Source of the DNA: 2-01-FULL-41-14 sp046317875
GTDB taxonomy: Bacteria > Pseudomonadota > Alphaproteobacteria > UBA7879 > UBA5542
DNA: 64,000 nt
Assembly: GCA_046317875.1 (NCBI GenBank)
Contig: JBKCVN010000011.1
Coordinates: forward strand, 30,238 to 94,237
Reading direction: 5' to 3'
Shown: positions 52,810-61,699 of the stretch, piece after piece
How positions within the stretch are numbered: the stretch's first letter is position 1
How the letters are laid out: each line of letters starts with the position of its first letter
The notes under the pieces: generated by a model
What the model was told of the DNA's origin: nothing
The model's database searches: none
Seen by the model: only the letters and a program-made list of their open reading frames with translations
Translations under genes and position numbers: made by a program

Positions 52810-53514
52810 ATGACAAAAAAACCATCTAACCCAACAAATTCTGGCCGTCGCATGATGACGGTGCGGGTAAAAACATCAAAACGCCGCAAGCCATCTTCCA
52901 ATGCGTGGTTGAAACGTCAGCTGAATGACCCTTATGTAATTCGGGCCAAGGAAGAAGGATATCGGTCACGGGCGGCTTATAAATTAAAAGAGCTGAATAA
53001 CGTAGTAAAATTTCTGAAAAAGAAATGCCGTGTGGTGGACCTAGGTGCCACACCGGGGGGATGGACCCAGGTGGTTTTGGAAGAAGTGGATCACTCCCAT
53101 CCTGCCACCCAAGTGGTGGGGTTGGATATTAATCCCATGGAGCCCTTGCCCGGATCTCTTTTCCTGCATATGGATTTTACCTTGCCAGAGGCCGTGGATG
53201 TGTTGCTTGAAAAACTGACAGGTCCCGTGGATGTGGTGCTAAGCGATATGGCCCCGCCTGCCTCGGGTCACCCCCAAACAGATCATCTTCGTATTATTGG
53301 GTTGGTGGAAATGGCCTTGGATTTTGCCTTACAGGTTTTGGCTCCTGGGGGCACGTTTGTGGCCAAGGTTTGGCAAGGGGGAAGTGATAAGGAATTACTG
53401 ACCCTTTTAAAGAAAAACTTTACTAAAGTGCGCCACATTAAGCCCCCCGCCAGCCGTAAGGATTCTGCCGAAACCTATGTGGTGGCTGAGGGGTTTAAGG
53501 GGCTGGCAAGTTAA
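52810..53514 (+). CDS. rlmE: 23S rRNA Um2552 2'-O-methyltransferase RlmE
   Basis: 234 aa, FtsJ family. The basic N-terminus is followed by SRAAYKLKELN (first catalytic Lys), the SAM motif DLGATPGGWTQV (VDLGAxPGGWxQ), LDINPMEP, SDMAPPASGHPQTDH with the catalytic Asp, and KVWQGG with the next catalytic Lys. GAT replaces the usual GAA/GAC in the SAM motif, a mild change. It ends against the exported GNAT gene with a 4-bp convergent overlap. Confidence 0.96.
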   Translation: MTKKPSNPTNSGRRMMTVRVKTSKRRKPSSNAWLKRQLNDPYVIRAKEEGYRSRAAYKLKELNNVVKFLKKKCRVVDLGATPGGWTQVVLEEVDHSHPATQVVGLDINPMEPLPGSLFLHMDFTLPEAVDVLLEKLTGPVDVVLSDMAPPASGHPQTDHLRIIGLVEMALDFALQVLAPGGTFVAKVWQGGSDKELLTLLKKNFTKVRHIKPPASRKDSAETYVVAEGFKGLAS

Positions 53515-54068
53515 TTCTTTAAAACTTTATCTTTAAACAAATAGACCCATTCTGGGGGGGTGGGGTGATCTTTGTCTGAGGGTCTAATTTCGAATCCACA
53601 TTTTTTATAGCATTCTAAAGCAGCCGTATTATAGGTTTTGGTGGTAATGCAAAAGTGATCAAAGGGCAAATGGGCTCTTTTAGGGGAACTATATATGCTT
53701 AGTAATGTGCTTAATGCTTCTTGACCAAGTTTTTTATTCCGGAACCTTTTGTCAATTTCTATGGTGTTAATGTCTAGGCATGTTCCATGGAGAGATACAT
53801 TTAAGTACCCTAATTTTGTGCCTTTTGTAATGGGGTCCATGCCCTCTAGATTCAGGTCTTCAAAAGCTTTAATCTGGAATGAACGCTTAAGAATTCCTTC
53901 TTCTGGAATATTTATTTCATACGTGCATTCCAAATAAACCCTTTTATCTTTACCATGAAACTGACCATTTTTTTGGGCAGTATGAACACTGATTCCGTCG
54001 TCCAATAGGGCCGAGAAAGAAAAGGATGCAATACTTAGAATTGATAAGAAAAAAAATTTAATAGTCAT
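53511..54068 (-). CDS. Exported GNAT-fold protein (copy 1)
   Basis: 185 aa. A signal peptide of ~19 residues (FLSILSIASFSFSA) is followed by a GNAT acyltransferase-like domain. Strand 4 and motif A are LDINTIEIDKRFRNKKLGQEAL, where RFRNKKLG is the acetyl-CoA pyrophosphate loop, and motif B is TKTYNTAALECYKKCGFE, the classic N-x-x-A...Y-x-K-x-GF. Both ligand-binding motifs look intact. GNAT enzymes need cytosolic acyl-CoA, so an exported copy suggests delivery to a host or a changed function. A second such gene lies just to the right. Confidence 0.78.
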   Translation of the reverse strand: MTIKFFFLSILSIASFSFSALLDDGISVHTAQKNGQFHGKDKRVYLECTYEINIPEEGILKRSFQIKAFEDLNLEGMDPITKGTKLGYLNVSLHGTCLDINTIEIDKRFRNKKLGQEALSTLLSIYSSPKRAHLPFDHFCITTKTYNTAALECYKKCGFEIRPSDKDHPTPPEWVYLFKDKVLKN

Positions 54069-54204
54069 AATAACCTTCGTTAAAAATTAAATAATCATCT
54101 TATATATATGACTTTTTTTCTTTCTCACAAGAGCTTAGATACAAATGGTCTTTTTTATTTTTTTAGGGCATGTAAATAACTGGCCAGGGATGTTAATGAT
54201 CGGG

Positions 54205-54800
54205 TCAGAGGGGGCACGGGGAGTGTGGGCCGCATAAAACGTTTTCTGCTTCTGCTCGAGGAAGTGTTACGAAATAGCGTGGAGGATGGGCTGTTTGGTT
54301 CAAAAACTTAAGAGCCACATGCACCATGCTAGAAACCAAAAGGTTTGGGCGTGCCCCCAGCTTATTTACCACGGCCATAACGGCGGGATCGTTAGGGGGG
54401 GCATGGCTACATACTGTTGTAATGGAAAATGGGGTTTTTGCTGGTAGGCATAAAACAAGGTCTCCAAAGCCTGTAGAGCATAATTCTTCCTTTGATAAGG
54501 GGCAGCAATAGACACTATTCGAATACTAAGGTGAGACTTTTCGGATAAGAATCGTGTTGATAGATAACCAATAGACATTTGGCTGTAATCAGAGGAACCT
54601 GGGACCATGATTGAATACAGTCTGTCTTTTGCCTGGTCATCACTGACACATTCAAGCCATAGGGGCCGAGAGGGATGTGGGCTTTTTAGGATGGTGCCCT
54701 GCTGAATACCATCTGGGATAAGCTGGCTATGGCCCGTGAAGATAAAAGTGGTCACTATAAACCAACTGATAATAAAATAAGGAAAGTGCCTTCTTATCAT
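54205..54800 (-). pseudogene. Exported GNAT-fold gene (copy 2), frameshifted in a poly-C tract
   Basis: From the ATG at 54800 a signal peptide (residues 1-25) and a GNAT motif A (IVSIAAPYQRKNYALQAL) are read, but the frame ends at 54366. Seven consecutive C's (minus strand; 54395-54401 on the plus strand) precede the loss of homology; with one more C the reading continues as PPPNDPAVMAVVNKLGARPN, a GNAT motif B, and stays open to the TGA at 54205-54207, giving 198 aa. It lies 2 bp after gltX2, so it is probably co-transcribed. It could be sequencing error, decay or a slippage-based switch. Confidence 0.75.
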
Positions 54801-54802
54801 TT

Positions 54803-56179
54803 TTACAAAACGTCATTTAATCGTGCCAAACTTTCTTGCTTGCCAAAAACTTCCATGGCATCAAACACGCTGGGGGAAATAAGGGATCCCGTTAATGCTG
54901 CGCGCAAAGTTTGTGCCGCTTGGCCCAGCTTAATACCCTGCGTTTCGCAAAACTGGCGGAGTGTATTTTCCAGGGTATGATGGTCCCACAAAGACAGGGC
55001 TGCCAGATGATTAGCGATGGTTTTTAGAAGGTCTTTGTTTTGGTCAATCTGCGCTTGGGCCTCTTCCGTAAGGGGCAAGGGCCGAGAGCGTACATAAAAC
55101 AAAGCATTTTGGGTTAATTCTTTTATGGTTGTGGCCCGTTGTTTCAGCCCGTTCATGCCTTTATCTAATCGGTCTGTATGGGATTTCCACGTATCGTCGG
55201 GCAAAAATTTAGGAAGCTCTTTTTGAACAAGTGTGGTCAGTAGGCTATCGTCTGCCTCGCGGATATAGTGAGCATTTAAACTATCCAATTTTTTAAAGTC
55301 GAATCGGGCAGGGGATTTCCCTACATTATTCAGGGTGAACCATTCAATGGCTTGGACATCAGAAATAATTTCGTCATCCCCATGGCCCCACCCCAGACGC
55401 ACCAAATAATTGCGCAAAGCAATAGGTAAATAACCCATTTCTTCATAAGCCTCTACACCTACAGCCCCGTGACGTTTGGATAGTTTGGCCCCATCGGGTC
55501 CGTGGATCATGGGGATGTGGGCAAATTCTGGAACATGCCATCCCATGGCTTTGTAAATATGATACTGACGGAATGCGTTGGTTAAATGGTCGTCCCCCCG
55601 AATCACATGGGTGATTTTCATATCGTGGTCATCCACCACCACAGATAGCATGTATGTGGGGGTTCCATCGCTGCGCAGCAAGACCATGTCGTCGATTTGT
55701 TCATTTTGAATGGTGACGGGTCCTTGGACTAAATCTTGGATGGTGACACTTTCTGTTTCTGGCGTCTTGAGACGCAGCGCCCCTGAGGTTAAATTGCGAT
55801 GCCGGCAGCGGCCATTATAGCCGGGCTTTTGTCCATTTTTCAGGGCCGTTTCACGCATTTCTTCCAAAAATTCAGGACTGCAATCACAATAATAGGCCTG
55901 GCCTTTTTGATAGAGTTGAATGCCCACATCTTGATGCCGATGCAAATTATGGGATTGATAGACAGTTTCTTGATCCCAGTGAAGGCCTAGCCAATTGAGG
56001 CTATGCAAAATGGCTTGGGTGGCCTCGGGGGTGGACCGAATACGGTCCGTATCTTCGATGCGCAACAAGAATTGACCCCCATGATGCTTTGAAAATAAAT
56101 AATTAAATAAAGCCGTTCGGGCCCCTCCAATATGCAAAAAACCCGTGGGCGAGGGGGCGAATCGAGTAATAACTGTCAT
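54803..56179 (-). CDS. gltX2: Glutamyl-tRNA synthetase (second copy)
   Basis: 458 aa. HIGH is FAPSPTGFLHIGGARTALFN and KMSKS is GAKLSKRHGAVGVEAY, the canonical GltX form. The zinc-type Cys cluster YYCDCSPE is present, which differs from the other copy (ACYETAQE). The two GluRS enzymes probably divide tRNA-Glu and tRNA-Gln charging. The exported GNAT pseudogene follows directly. Confidence 0.95.
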   Translation of the reverse strand: MTVITRFAPSPTGFLHIGGARTALFNYLFSKHHGGQFLLRIEDTDRIRSTPEATQAILHSLNWLGLHWDQETVYQSHNLHRHQDVGIQLYQKGQAYYCDCSPEFLEEMRETALKNGQKPGYNGRCRHRNLTSGALRLKTPETESVTIQDLVQGPVTIQNEQIDDMVLLRSDGTPTYMLSVVVDDHDMKITHVIRGDDHLTNAFRQYHIYKAMGWHVPEFAHIPMIHGPDGAKLSKRHGAVGVEAYEEMGYLPIALRNYLVRLGWGHGDDEIISDVQAIEWFTLNNVGKSPARFDFKKLDSLNAHYIREADDSLLTTLVQKELPKFLPDDTWKSHTDRLDKGMNGLKQRATTIKELTQNALFYVRSRPLPLTEEAQAQIDQNKDLLKTIANHLAALSLWDHHTLENTLRQFCETQGIKLGQAAQTLRAALTGSLISPSVFDAMEVFGKQESLARLNDVL

Positions 56180-56272
56180 TTTTTTCTTTGTCTTTCAATC
56201 TATCTTTTGTAGGATCTCTTTGGTATTACAGAATCTGTTGTATATCTTTTTTTTATTGGAGGTCAATCAAAG

Positions 56273-56902
56273 ATGGTGGAATGGCATAAGCTGGTTGAGT
56301 TTTTTTTGATTTATGGCGCCGCGGTCATTAGCCCTGGGCCGAATTTTGTGATGGTGGTGCGCACCAGTACCCACAGTACCCGTAAGGCTGGATTGGCCAT
56401 GACCTTAGGGTTTGGGTTGGGGGTTCTGATTCAATCCTTGGCAGCCGCATTTGGAATTGAAGTTTTATTTGATAGTTATCCCCAGATGATTAAGATCATT
56501 CAATATTTGGGGGCCATATATTTAGGTTATTTAGGTTTAGTGGGACTGCTGGCCAAGCCTAAAGCCGAGCCCCAAGAGGAAGTGATTAAAGCCTCGTCAC
56601 CCGATCTACTCAAATCCTTTAAAACAGGCCTTCTGACCCACCTTTCTAACCCCTATGCCATTATTTTTAGTGTGAGTACATTTGCTTTGTTTTACGATGC
56701 CCACGTGGTGGTGCGCCTGATGTATGTGCTGATCACATTAATATTGGTGGTATCGTGGTATGGAACGGCGGCTGTGGTGTTGACCCATTCAAGATTGCAA
56801 TCTAATTTGTATCGTTTCCGTCATTGGATTGATCGGGGGGCCGGTATTATGTTGATTTACATAGCCTTTAAAATTGGCCTGGCCGATATTTCTATGCCCT
56901 AG
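56273..56902 (+). CDS. LysE/RhtB-family amino-acid exporter
   Basis: 209 aa with six hydrophobic segments. The family motif ISPGPNFVMVVRTS lies at about 19-32, and AIYLGYLGLVGLL and LLTHLSNPYAIIFSVSTF are typical RhtB-like segments. Members export lysine, homoserine, threonine or similar; the substrate is not predictable. The ATG at 56273 is preceded by GGAGG. It stands alone before the pnt operon. Confidence 0.87.
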   Translation: MVEWHKLVEFFLIYGAAVISPGPNFVMVVRTSTHSTRKAGLAMTLGFGLGVLIQSLAAAFGIEVLFDSYPQMIKIIQYLGAIYLGYLGLVGLLAKPKAEPQEEVIKASSPDLLKSFKTGLLTHLSNPYAIIFSVSTFALFYDAHVVVRLMYVLITLILVVSWYGTAAVVLTHSRLQSNLYRFRHWIDRGAGIMLIYIAFKIGLADISMP

Positions 56903-56976
56903 GGTATGTTAAGGTTATTATCATCTTGATTTTATTATAACATGTCGTCATTATTCGGACTAAAAGAAGGCAAAAC

Positions 56977-58227
56977 ATGAAAATTTTTGTTCCAAAAGAA
57001 AAAAGACCCCATGAATCTCGTGTGGCTCTATCGCCCGAAGTTGTTAAAAAACTGGTGGAGATGGGATGCCGTGTCAGCATAGAAAAAGGTGCCGGGGAAG
57101 GGGTGTCTTTCCTAGATTCCGATTTTCAACAAGCGGGGGCTCAAATTGTAAAACATGGACCGGATATGTACAAAGGTTCCCATGTCATTTTCAAGGTCCA
57201 ACGTCCCTTGGAAGATGAAATTAAGCACTATCCCGAAAATGTAATGCTTATTTCCACCCTCAGTATTCTGAATAATAAGGACGATTTGGAACGGTACGCA
57301 AAGCATAAAGTTTCGGCCTTTGCCTTGGAATTGATCCCACGTATTACCCGAGCCCAAAGCATGGATGTCTTGTCCTCCCAAAGTAACTTGGCCGGGTATC
57401 GGGCCGTGATCGAGGCCTCGTTTTTGTATGATCGGGCCTTTCCCATGATGATGACAGCCGCGGGGACCATTTCCCCCGCCAAGGTTTTGGTGATCGGAGC
57501 GGGCGTGGCTGGATTGCAATCCATTGCCACTGCGCGCCGGTTGGGGGCAGTGGTTTCGGGCTATGATGTGCGGGCGGCAGCCAAAGAACAAGTGGAAAGC
57601 CTGGGGGCCACCTTTGTGGAAGTTGGGGCGGCGGCTAACGCAGAGGCGGCAGGCGGATATGCTAAAGAAGTGGATGCCGATTACCGACGCCGCCAAGAAG
57701 AAAAATTAAAGGAAGTGGTGAAGGGAATTGATATTATTATCACCACGGCCTTGATTCCCGGTCGGGAAGCACCAAAAATTATTTCTGAAGATATGTTAAA
57801 AAACATGAAACCTGGATCTGTGGTGGTGGACTTGGCCGTTGAAATGGGCGGGAACTGCTTTGGAAGTGTTCTAGGTCAAACAGTGGAAAAACACGGCGTA
57901 AAAATTTTAGGCCCTGCGAACCTTCCTTCCCAGATTGGACGTAACGCCTCCGAATTGTATGCCCGAAATGTGTTGAACTTTTTTAAACTAATTTATGATG
58001 CCGAAACGAAAAAATTGGCTCTGAATCAGGAAGATGAAATTGTTCAAGCCACCTTGTTAACCCACCAAGGCAAAGTATTACGATGGGAATTGGTGAAAGG
58101 AGCCGAGCCCGTGGCTAAAAAAACAAAACCCGCAGCCACAAAATCAGCCAGCCAAAAGGCAGCCCCCAAGAAAGAAACAATGGCTGCTAAAAAACCTGTA
58201 AAATGGAGCCCTAAAAATGCCCTTTAA
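56977..58227 (+). CDS. pntAA: NAD(P) transhydrogenase alpha subunit part 1 (soluble, NAD-binding)
   Basis: 416 aa. The AlaDH/PNT fold begins MKIFVPKEKRPHESRVALSPEVV, with GAGVAGLQSIATARRLGA as the NAD loop and a RQDQ-like region SSQSNLAGYRAV. With PntAB and PntB it couples proton entry to NADPH formation. The last ~40 residues (from about 376) are a Lys/Ala/Pro-rich, histone H1-like tail (KKTKPAATKSASQKAAPKK) absent from most PntAA proteins, which end near residue 375. It overlaps pntAB by 11 bp. Confidence 0.95.
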   Translation: MKIFVPKEKRPHESRVALSPEVVKKLVEMGCRVSIEKGAGEGVSFLDSDFQQAGAQIVKHGPDMYKGSHVIFKVQRPLEDEIKHYPENVMLISTLSILNNKDDLERYAKHKVSAFALELIPRITRAQSMDVLSSQSNLAGYRAVIEASFLYDRAFPMMMTAAGTISPAKVLVIGAGVAGLQSIATARRLGAVVSGYDVRAAAKEQVESLGATFVEVGAAANAEAAGGYAKEVDADYRRRQEEKLKEVVKGIDIIITTALIPGREAPKIISEDMLKNMKPGSVVVDLAVEMGGNCFGSVLGQTVEKHGVKILGPANLPSQIGRNASELYARNVLNFFKLIYDAETKKLALNQEDEIVQATLLTHQGKVLRWELVKGAEPVAKKTKPAATKSASQKAAPKKETMAAKKPVKWSPKNAL

Positions 58228-58606
58228 TCCCACCCACTATATTGAAAAATCAATGACTGCCATTGATCAAATTATGCCGTCCGATACCCATTCTGTGGAG
58301 GTGATTCGTGGTGTTGAGCTGGATCCCTTTATTACGGGCTTAACCGTTTTCGTACTGGCTGCCTTTGTGGGATATTATGTGGTGTGGCGCGTAACACCAG
58401 CCTTGCACTCGCCCCTGATGGCGGTGACCAATGCCATTTCTAGCGTTATCATTGTGGGCGCGTTGGTGGTGGCCGGTGGGGAAGCGTTTGATATCTCGAA
58501 AGTATTAGGATTTATTGCGGTTGTGTTGGCATCCATTAATATTTTTGGAGGCTTTATTGTAACCCACCGCATGCTAGATATGTTTAAGAAAAAAACAAAA
58601 AAGTAG
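58217..58606 (+). CDS. pntAB: NAD(P) transhydrogenase alpha subunit part 2 (membrane)
   Basis: 129 aa with three or four membrane helices (about 37-57, 63-82, 92-115) and the family sequence HSPLMAVTNAISSVIIVGAL, which holds proton-channel helices. The start at 58217 overlaps pntAA; an ATG at 58252 is a plausible shorter start. It lies between the soluble alpha and beta subunits, the alphaproteobacterial split arrangement. Confidence 0.93.
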   Translation: MPFNPTHYIEKSMTAIDQIMPSDTHSVEVIRGVELDPFITGLTVFVLAAFVGYYVVWRVTPALHSPLMAVTNAISSVIIVGALVVAGGEAFDISKVLGFIAVVLASINIFGGFIVTHRMLDMFKKKTKK

Positions 58607-58615
58607 GAGTTTACC

Positions 58616-60010
58616 GTGAGCCATACCATTACGGCTTTTTTATATTTAATTGCCTCGATCTGTTTCATTATGGCCCTTCGGGGTTTGTCTTCCCCTGAAT
58701 CGTCCCGCCAAGGAAACTGGTATGGCATTTTTGGCATTGTGCTTGCCATTAGCACTACCCTGATGGATGAAGCCATCATGAGCTATGAAACCATCCTAAG
58801 TGGTGTTCTTATTGGGGGGGGGATTGGAACCCTGATTGCCCGTAAAATTAAAATGACAGCTTTGCCCCAGTTGGTTGCTGCTTTCCACAGTTTGGTGGGG
58901 TTGGCGGCCGTTTGTGTGGCAGCATCTGCCCTTTATTCGCCCGATGTGTTTAAAATTGGCGGCATGCAGGGAATCAAATTAAGTGCTCTGGTTGAGATGG
59001 GGTTGGGGACGGCCATTGGTGCCATTACCTTTACGGGATCGGTGATTGCCTTCGGAAAACTTCAAGGTTTTGTTACAGGCAAACCCTTAGTATTTAAAGG
59101 CCAGCATTTTCTGAATCTGTTAATTGGTCTTGCGATTGTGGGGTGTGTGGTGTGGCTGGCAACCGAAGGTAGCTTCCGGGCCTTTTGGATTTTGACTTTC
59201 TTGGCGTTTCTGTTAGGCGTGACCCTTATTTTGCCCATTGGGGGCGCAGATATGCCGGTAATCGTCTCCATGCTGAACTCGTATTCAGGATGGGCTGCGT
59301 GCGGGATTGGGTTCACCCTTCAAAATCATTTGTTGATTATTACGGGGGCCTTGGTGGGTGCTTCAGGGGCCATCCTAAGCTATATCATGTGCAAGGGAAT
59401 GAACCGATCCATTTGGAGTGTTATTTTGGGTGGATTTGGGGCCGAACCTGCGGCTTCAGGTGCTGCAAAAGGCGGCGATGAAAACCGGGCGGTGAAGTCT
59501 GGCAGTGCGGAAGATGCGGCGTTCTTGATGAAGAATGCCAGCTCGGTAATTATTGTGCCAGGGTATGGAATGGCGGTGGCCCAGGCTCAGCATTCGTTAA
59601 AAGAAATGGTGGATATGCTGAAAAAAGAAGGCGTAAAAGTGCGCTTTGCCATCCATCCGGTGGCCGGACGCATGCCCGGGCATATGAATGTGTTGTTGGC
59701 CGAAGCCAATGTTCCCTATGAGGATGTGTTAGAGTTGGATGAGATCAATCGTGATTTTTCTTCTACCGACATCGCCTTTGTGATCGGCGCCAACGATGTG
59801 ACCAACCCAGCGGCCAAAACCGACCCCCAAAGCCCCATCTATGGGATGCCTATTTTGGATGTTGAGGCTTCAAAAACCGTGTTATTTGTGAAACGATCCA
59901 TGTCTGCTGGCTATGCCGGGGTGGATAATGAATTGTTCTTCCGCGACAACACCATGATGCTGTTCGGCGATGCCAAGAAGGTGTGTGAGCACATTATCAA
60001 AGCGCTTTAA
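58616..60010 (+). CDS. pntB: NAD(P) transhydrogenase beta subunit
   Basis: 464 aa: about eight N-terminal membrane helices (1-~265), then the NADP-binding domain III (VIIVPGYGMAVAQAQHSL, RFAIHPVAGRMPGHMNVLLAEA, VIGANDVTNPAAKTDP, VKRSMSAGYAGVDNELFF). All catalytic-domain motifs are intact. The start is GTG at 58616, with AGGAG seven nt upstream. It is last of the pnt operon. Confidence 0.96.
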   Translation: MSHTITAFLYLIASICFIMALRGLSSPESSRQGNWYGIFGIVLAISTTLMDEAIMSYETILSGVLIGGGIGTLIARKIKMTALPQLVAAFHSLVGLAAVCVAASALYSPDVFKIGGMQGIKLSALVEMGLGTAIGAITFTGSVIAFGKLQGFVTGKPLVFKGQHFLNLLIGLAIVGCVVWLATEGSFRAFWILTFLAFLLGVTLILPIGGADMPVIVSMLNSYSGWAACGIGFTLQNHLLIITGALVGASGAILSYIMCKGMNRSIWSVILGGFGAEPAASGAAKGGDENRAVKSGSAEDAAFLMKNASSVIIVPGYGMAVAQAQHSLKEMVDMLKKEGVKVRFAIHPVAGRMPGHMNVLLAEANVPYEDVLELDEINRDFSSTDIAFVIGANDVTNPAAKTDPQSPIYGMPILDVEASKTVLFVKRSMSAGYAGVDNELFFRDNTMMLFGDAKKVCEHIIKAL

Positions 60011-60022
60011 GGATATAAGTTC

Positions 60023-60700
60023 ATGATTTTTAGAATTCTCAAAACATATTTCAGTTTAGTATTTTGTATTATATGCTTTTCTTATAATGGCTTTTCTGCC
60101 TTTTCTATCAATGGGAAGACTTTATCCGAGTTAGCCCCTGCACAGCAATTTTCTTTGACTAAAAGACTTGCTCCCTGGGATACAAATATTGCACTCAGGA
60201 TGATGGGTAGTGATCTTAAAATTGGAGCCTTCTGCCAATAAGACCTTGCCACCCAAATAACTGATATTTACAGGAGTTTAGAATCCCAAAGAGAAAAAAT
60301 GGCGACTCTAGAAGCTGAAGAATATATCAAGATCACAGTTGAAGAAGCACAGTGTTTTCACTTGTCTTTTACTAAATCAGGTCAATCAATCTTAATCAAT
60401 GGGCCAAAAATAGAATGGCATAATTCTATCGTTCAGGCTGGGGATGAAATTCAGCTGACAGGATCTGAGTTTAAGTTTGAAAATGCATTTGTTTCTTGTA
60501 AAAAAGGCATCACTTTACAAGCTTTGCCGGAATCGAAAGGAGTTCTGAGAAAGATAAAATATATTTTTTCTGATGAGAATTCTTTTGGAGGCTTTATAAA
60601 TGGCTGTTTCAAATTTCAAGAAATGCCTGTAATTACATCAGACTTTCTGGTAGCTTTTTGCGCGAAAGAAATTATTTTAGAGTTTGACCGCAATCTCTAG
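60023..60700 (+). pseudogene. Secreted protein gene split by one in-frame stop
   Basis: The ATG at 60023 begins a signal peptide (about 1-25) and reads 72 codons to TAA at 60239-60241. The same frame is then open without interruption to TAG at 60698-60700, passing through ATG 60299, so the two open stretches are one 225-codon gene with a single nonsense codon. A C-to-T change (CAA to TAA) would create it. The product has no family I recognise and contains a Cys-poor, mixed alpha/beta-like C-terminal half. If the stop is real the downstream half may be expressed from 60299 but would lack the signal peptide. It follows pntB by 12 bp. Confidence 0.7.
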
Positions 60701-60721
60701 CCTTTATATTGAAATGAGATA

Positions 60722-61498
60722 ATGGCAATGCCCACCGTTTATAAGTGTTCTTTAAATTCCCCTTTTCTAAAACAAATTTCCTTTGATCGGGCAAAAGCGG
60801 AAGCTGGTAATGACTATCCTTTCTCCGTTCCCCTTTTTCAAAAAAATTTTACCCTCAAATTCCAAAAGCCCGTTACCATTTTTGTGGGTGAGAACGGAAC
60901 GGGTAAGTCTAGCCTTCTAGAGTTTATTGCCTATGCTGCGGGATTTAATGTGTGGGGAGGCTCGAGAAATCATACTTATGGAGCACACGAAAACCAATCC
61001 CTGGAATATTTGAAAGAGTTGGCCAAGGGAGCCACATTATCTTGGTTGCCCAAAGTGGCCAAAGGGTTTTTTATGCGGGCCGAGACTTTCTTTAATTTCT
61101 TAGAACATGTTCATTATAATATAGATTTTCACCCTGAATGTTATGGGGGCGATTTATTTAAGCGCAGCCATGGGGAAAGTTTTTTATCTTTCTTTGCTCA
61201 TCAAATGAATCGGCAAGGGCTTTTTTTGTTTGATGAGCCTGAATCGGCGTTGTCACCCTCCCGCCAAGTAGACTTTCTAAGATTGCTGAAGACAGTCGAG
61301 GCCTCGCACACTGGGCAAATCATCATGATTACCCATTCGCCTTTATTAATGTCATTTCCAGGGGCTGAGGTGTTTTCTTTTACCCATCGAGGGATAGAGC
61401 GCATAGAACCTGAGCAAACTGGCCATTTTCAATTAATGGAGGAATTTTTCAAGAACCCTCGCCGGTTTTTGCAAGAGGCTATGAAAGAAGGGACCTAA
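60722..61498 (+). CDS. AAA-type ATPase, COG3910-like
   Basis: 258 aa. FFVGENGSGKS-like Walker A, here IFVGENGTGKSS (about 53-64), with an N-terminal FLKQISFDRAKAEAG...YPFSVP stretch typical of the group. GGSRNH and the short middle helical insert are followed by Walker B GLFLFDEPESALSP and the switch MITHSPLLMSFPGA. Such single-domain ABC-like ATPases are widespread but mostly uncharacterised. It starts 21 bp after the split secreted gene. No nuclease or TOPRIM partner is next to it. Confidence 0.88.
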   Translation: MAMPTVYKCSLNSPFLKQISFDRAKAEAGNDYPFSVPLFQKNFTLKFQKPVTIFVGENGTGKSSLLEFIAYAAGFNVWGGSRNHTYGAHENQSLEYLKELAKGATLSWLPKVAKGFFMRAETFFNFLEHVHYNIDFHPECYGGDLFKRSHGESFLSFFAHQMNRQGLFLFDEPESALSPSRQVDFLRLLKTVEASHTGQIIMITHSPLLMSFPGAEVFSFTHRGIERIEPEQTGHFQLMEEFFKNPRRFLQEAMKEGT

Positions 61499-61528
61499 TT
61501 TAAAGTTATACGAAAGAAAGTTGTTTTT

Positions 61529-61666
61529 ATGAGTGTGACAGGGGTGGCTTTTTTGTTGAAACTTCCTTTCTTTGGATATCCTTATGACGGATTGCTACTA
61601 GGTTTGTTGGGCGCAGTGGGGCTGAGCATGGCCAGCGAAATCATAAAAAAAAGGGAGCCGTTTTAA
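61529..61666 (+). CDS. Small hydrophobic ORF (45 aa)
   Basis: A 45-codon frame from an ATG with GAAAG upstream, coding a peptide with a Leu/Gly-rich hydrophobic stretch (LLLGLLGAVGLSMA) and a basic tail EIIKKREPF. It is plausible as a single-pass membrane peptide but there is no homologue I know. Its last codons lie inside the hairpin that terminates the opposite gene. Confidence 0.35.
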   Translation: MSVTGVAFLLKLPFFGYPYDGLLLGLLGAVGLSMASEIIKKREPF

Positions 61667-61676
61667 GGGCTCCCTT
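61644..61676 (-). terminator. Intrinsic terminator of the coiled-coil secreted protein
   Basis: Minus strand: AAGGGAGCC pairs with GGCTCCCTT, followed by TTTTTT. The T run is on the minus side only, so it serves the gene at 61700-62671. Confidence 0.88.
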
Positions 61677-61699
61677 CGGGCATAGATCAAAGATTGAGT

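Noticed and set aside
57112..57696. 194-codon minus-strand frame inside pntAA
   Set aside because: It is a shadow of pntAA: no family, no start signals and composition imposed by the sense gene.
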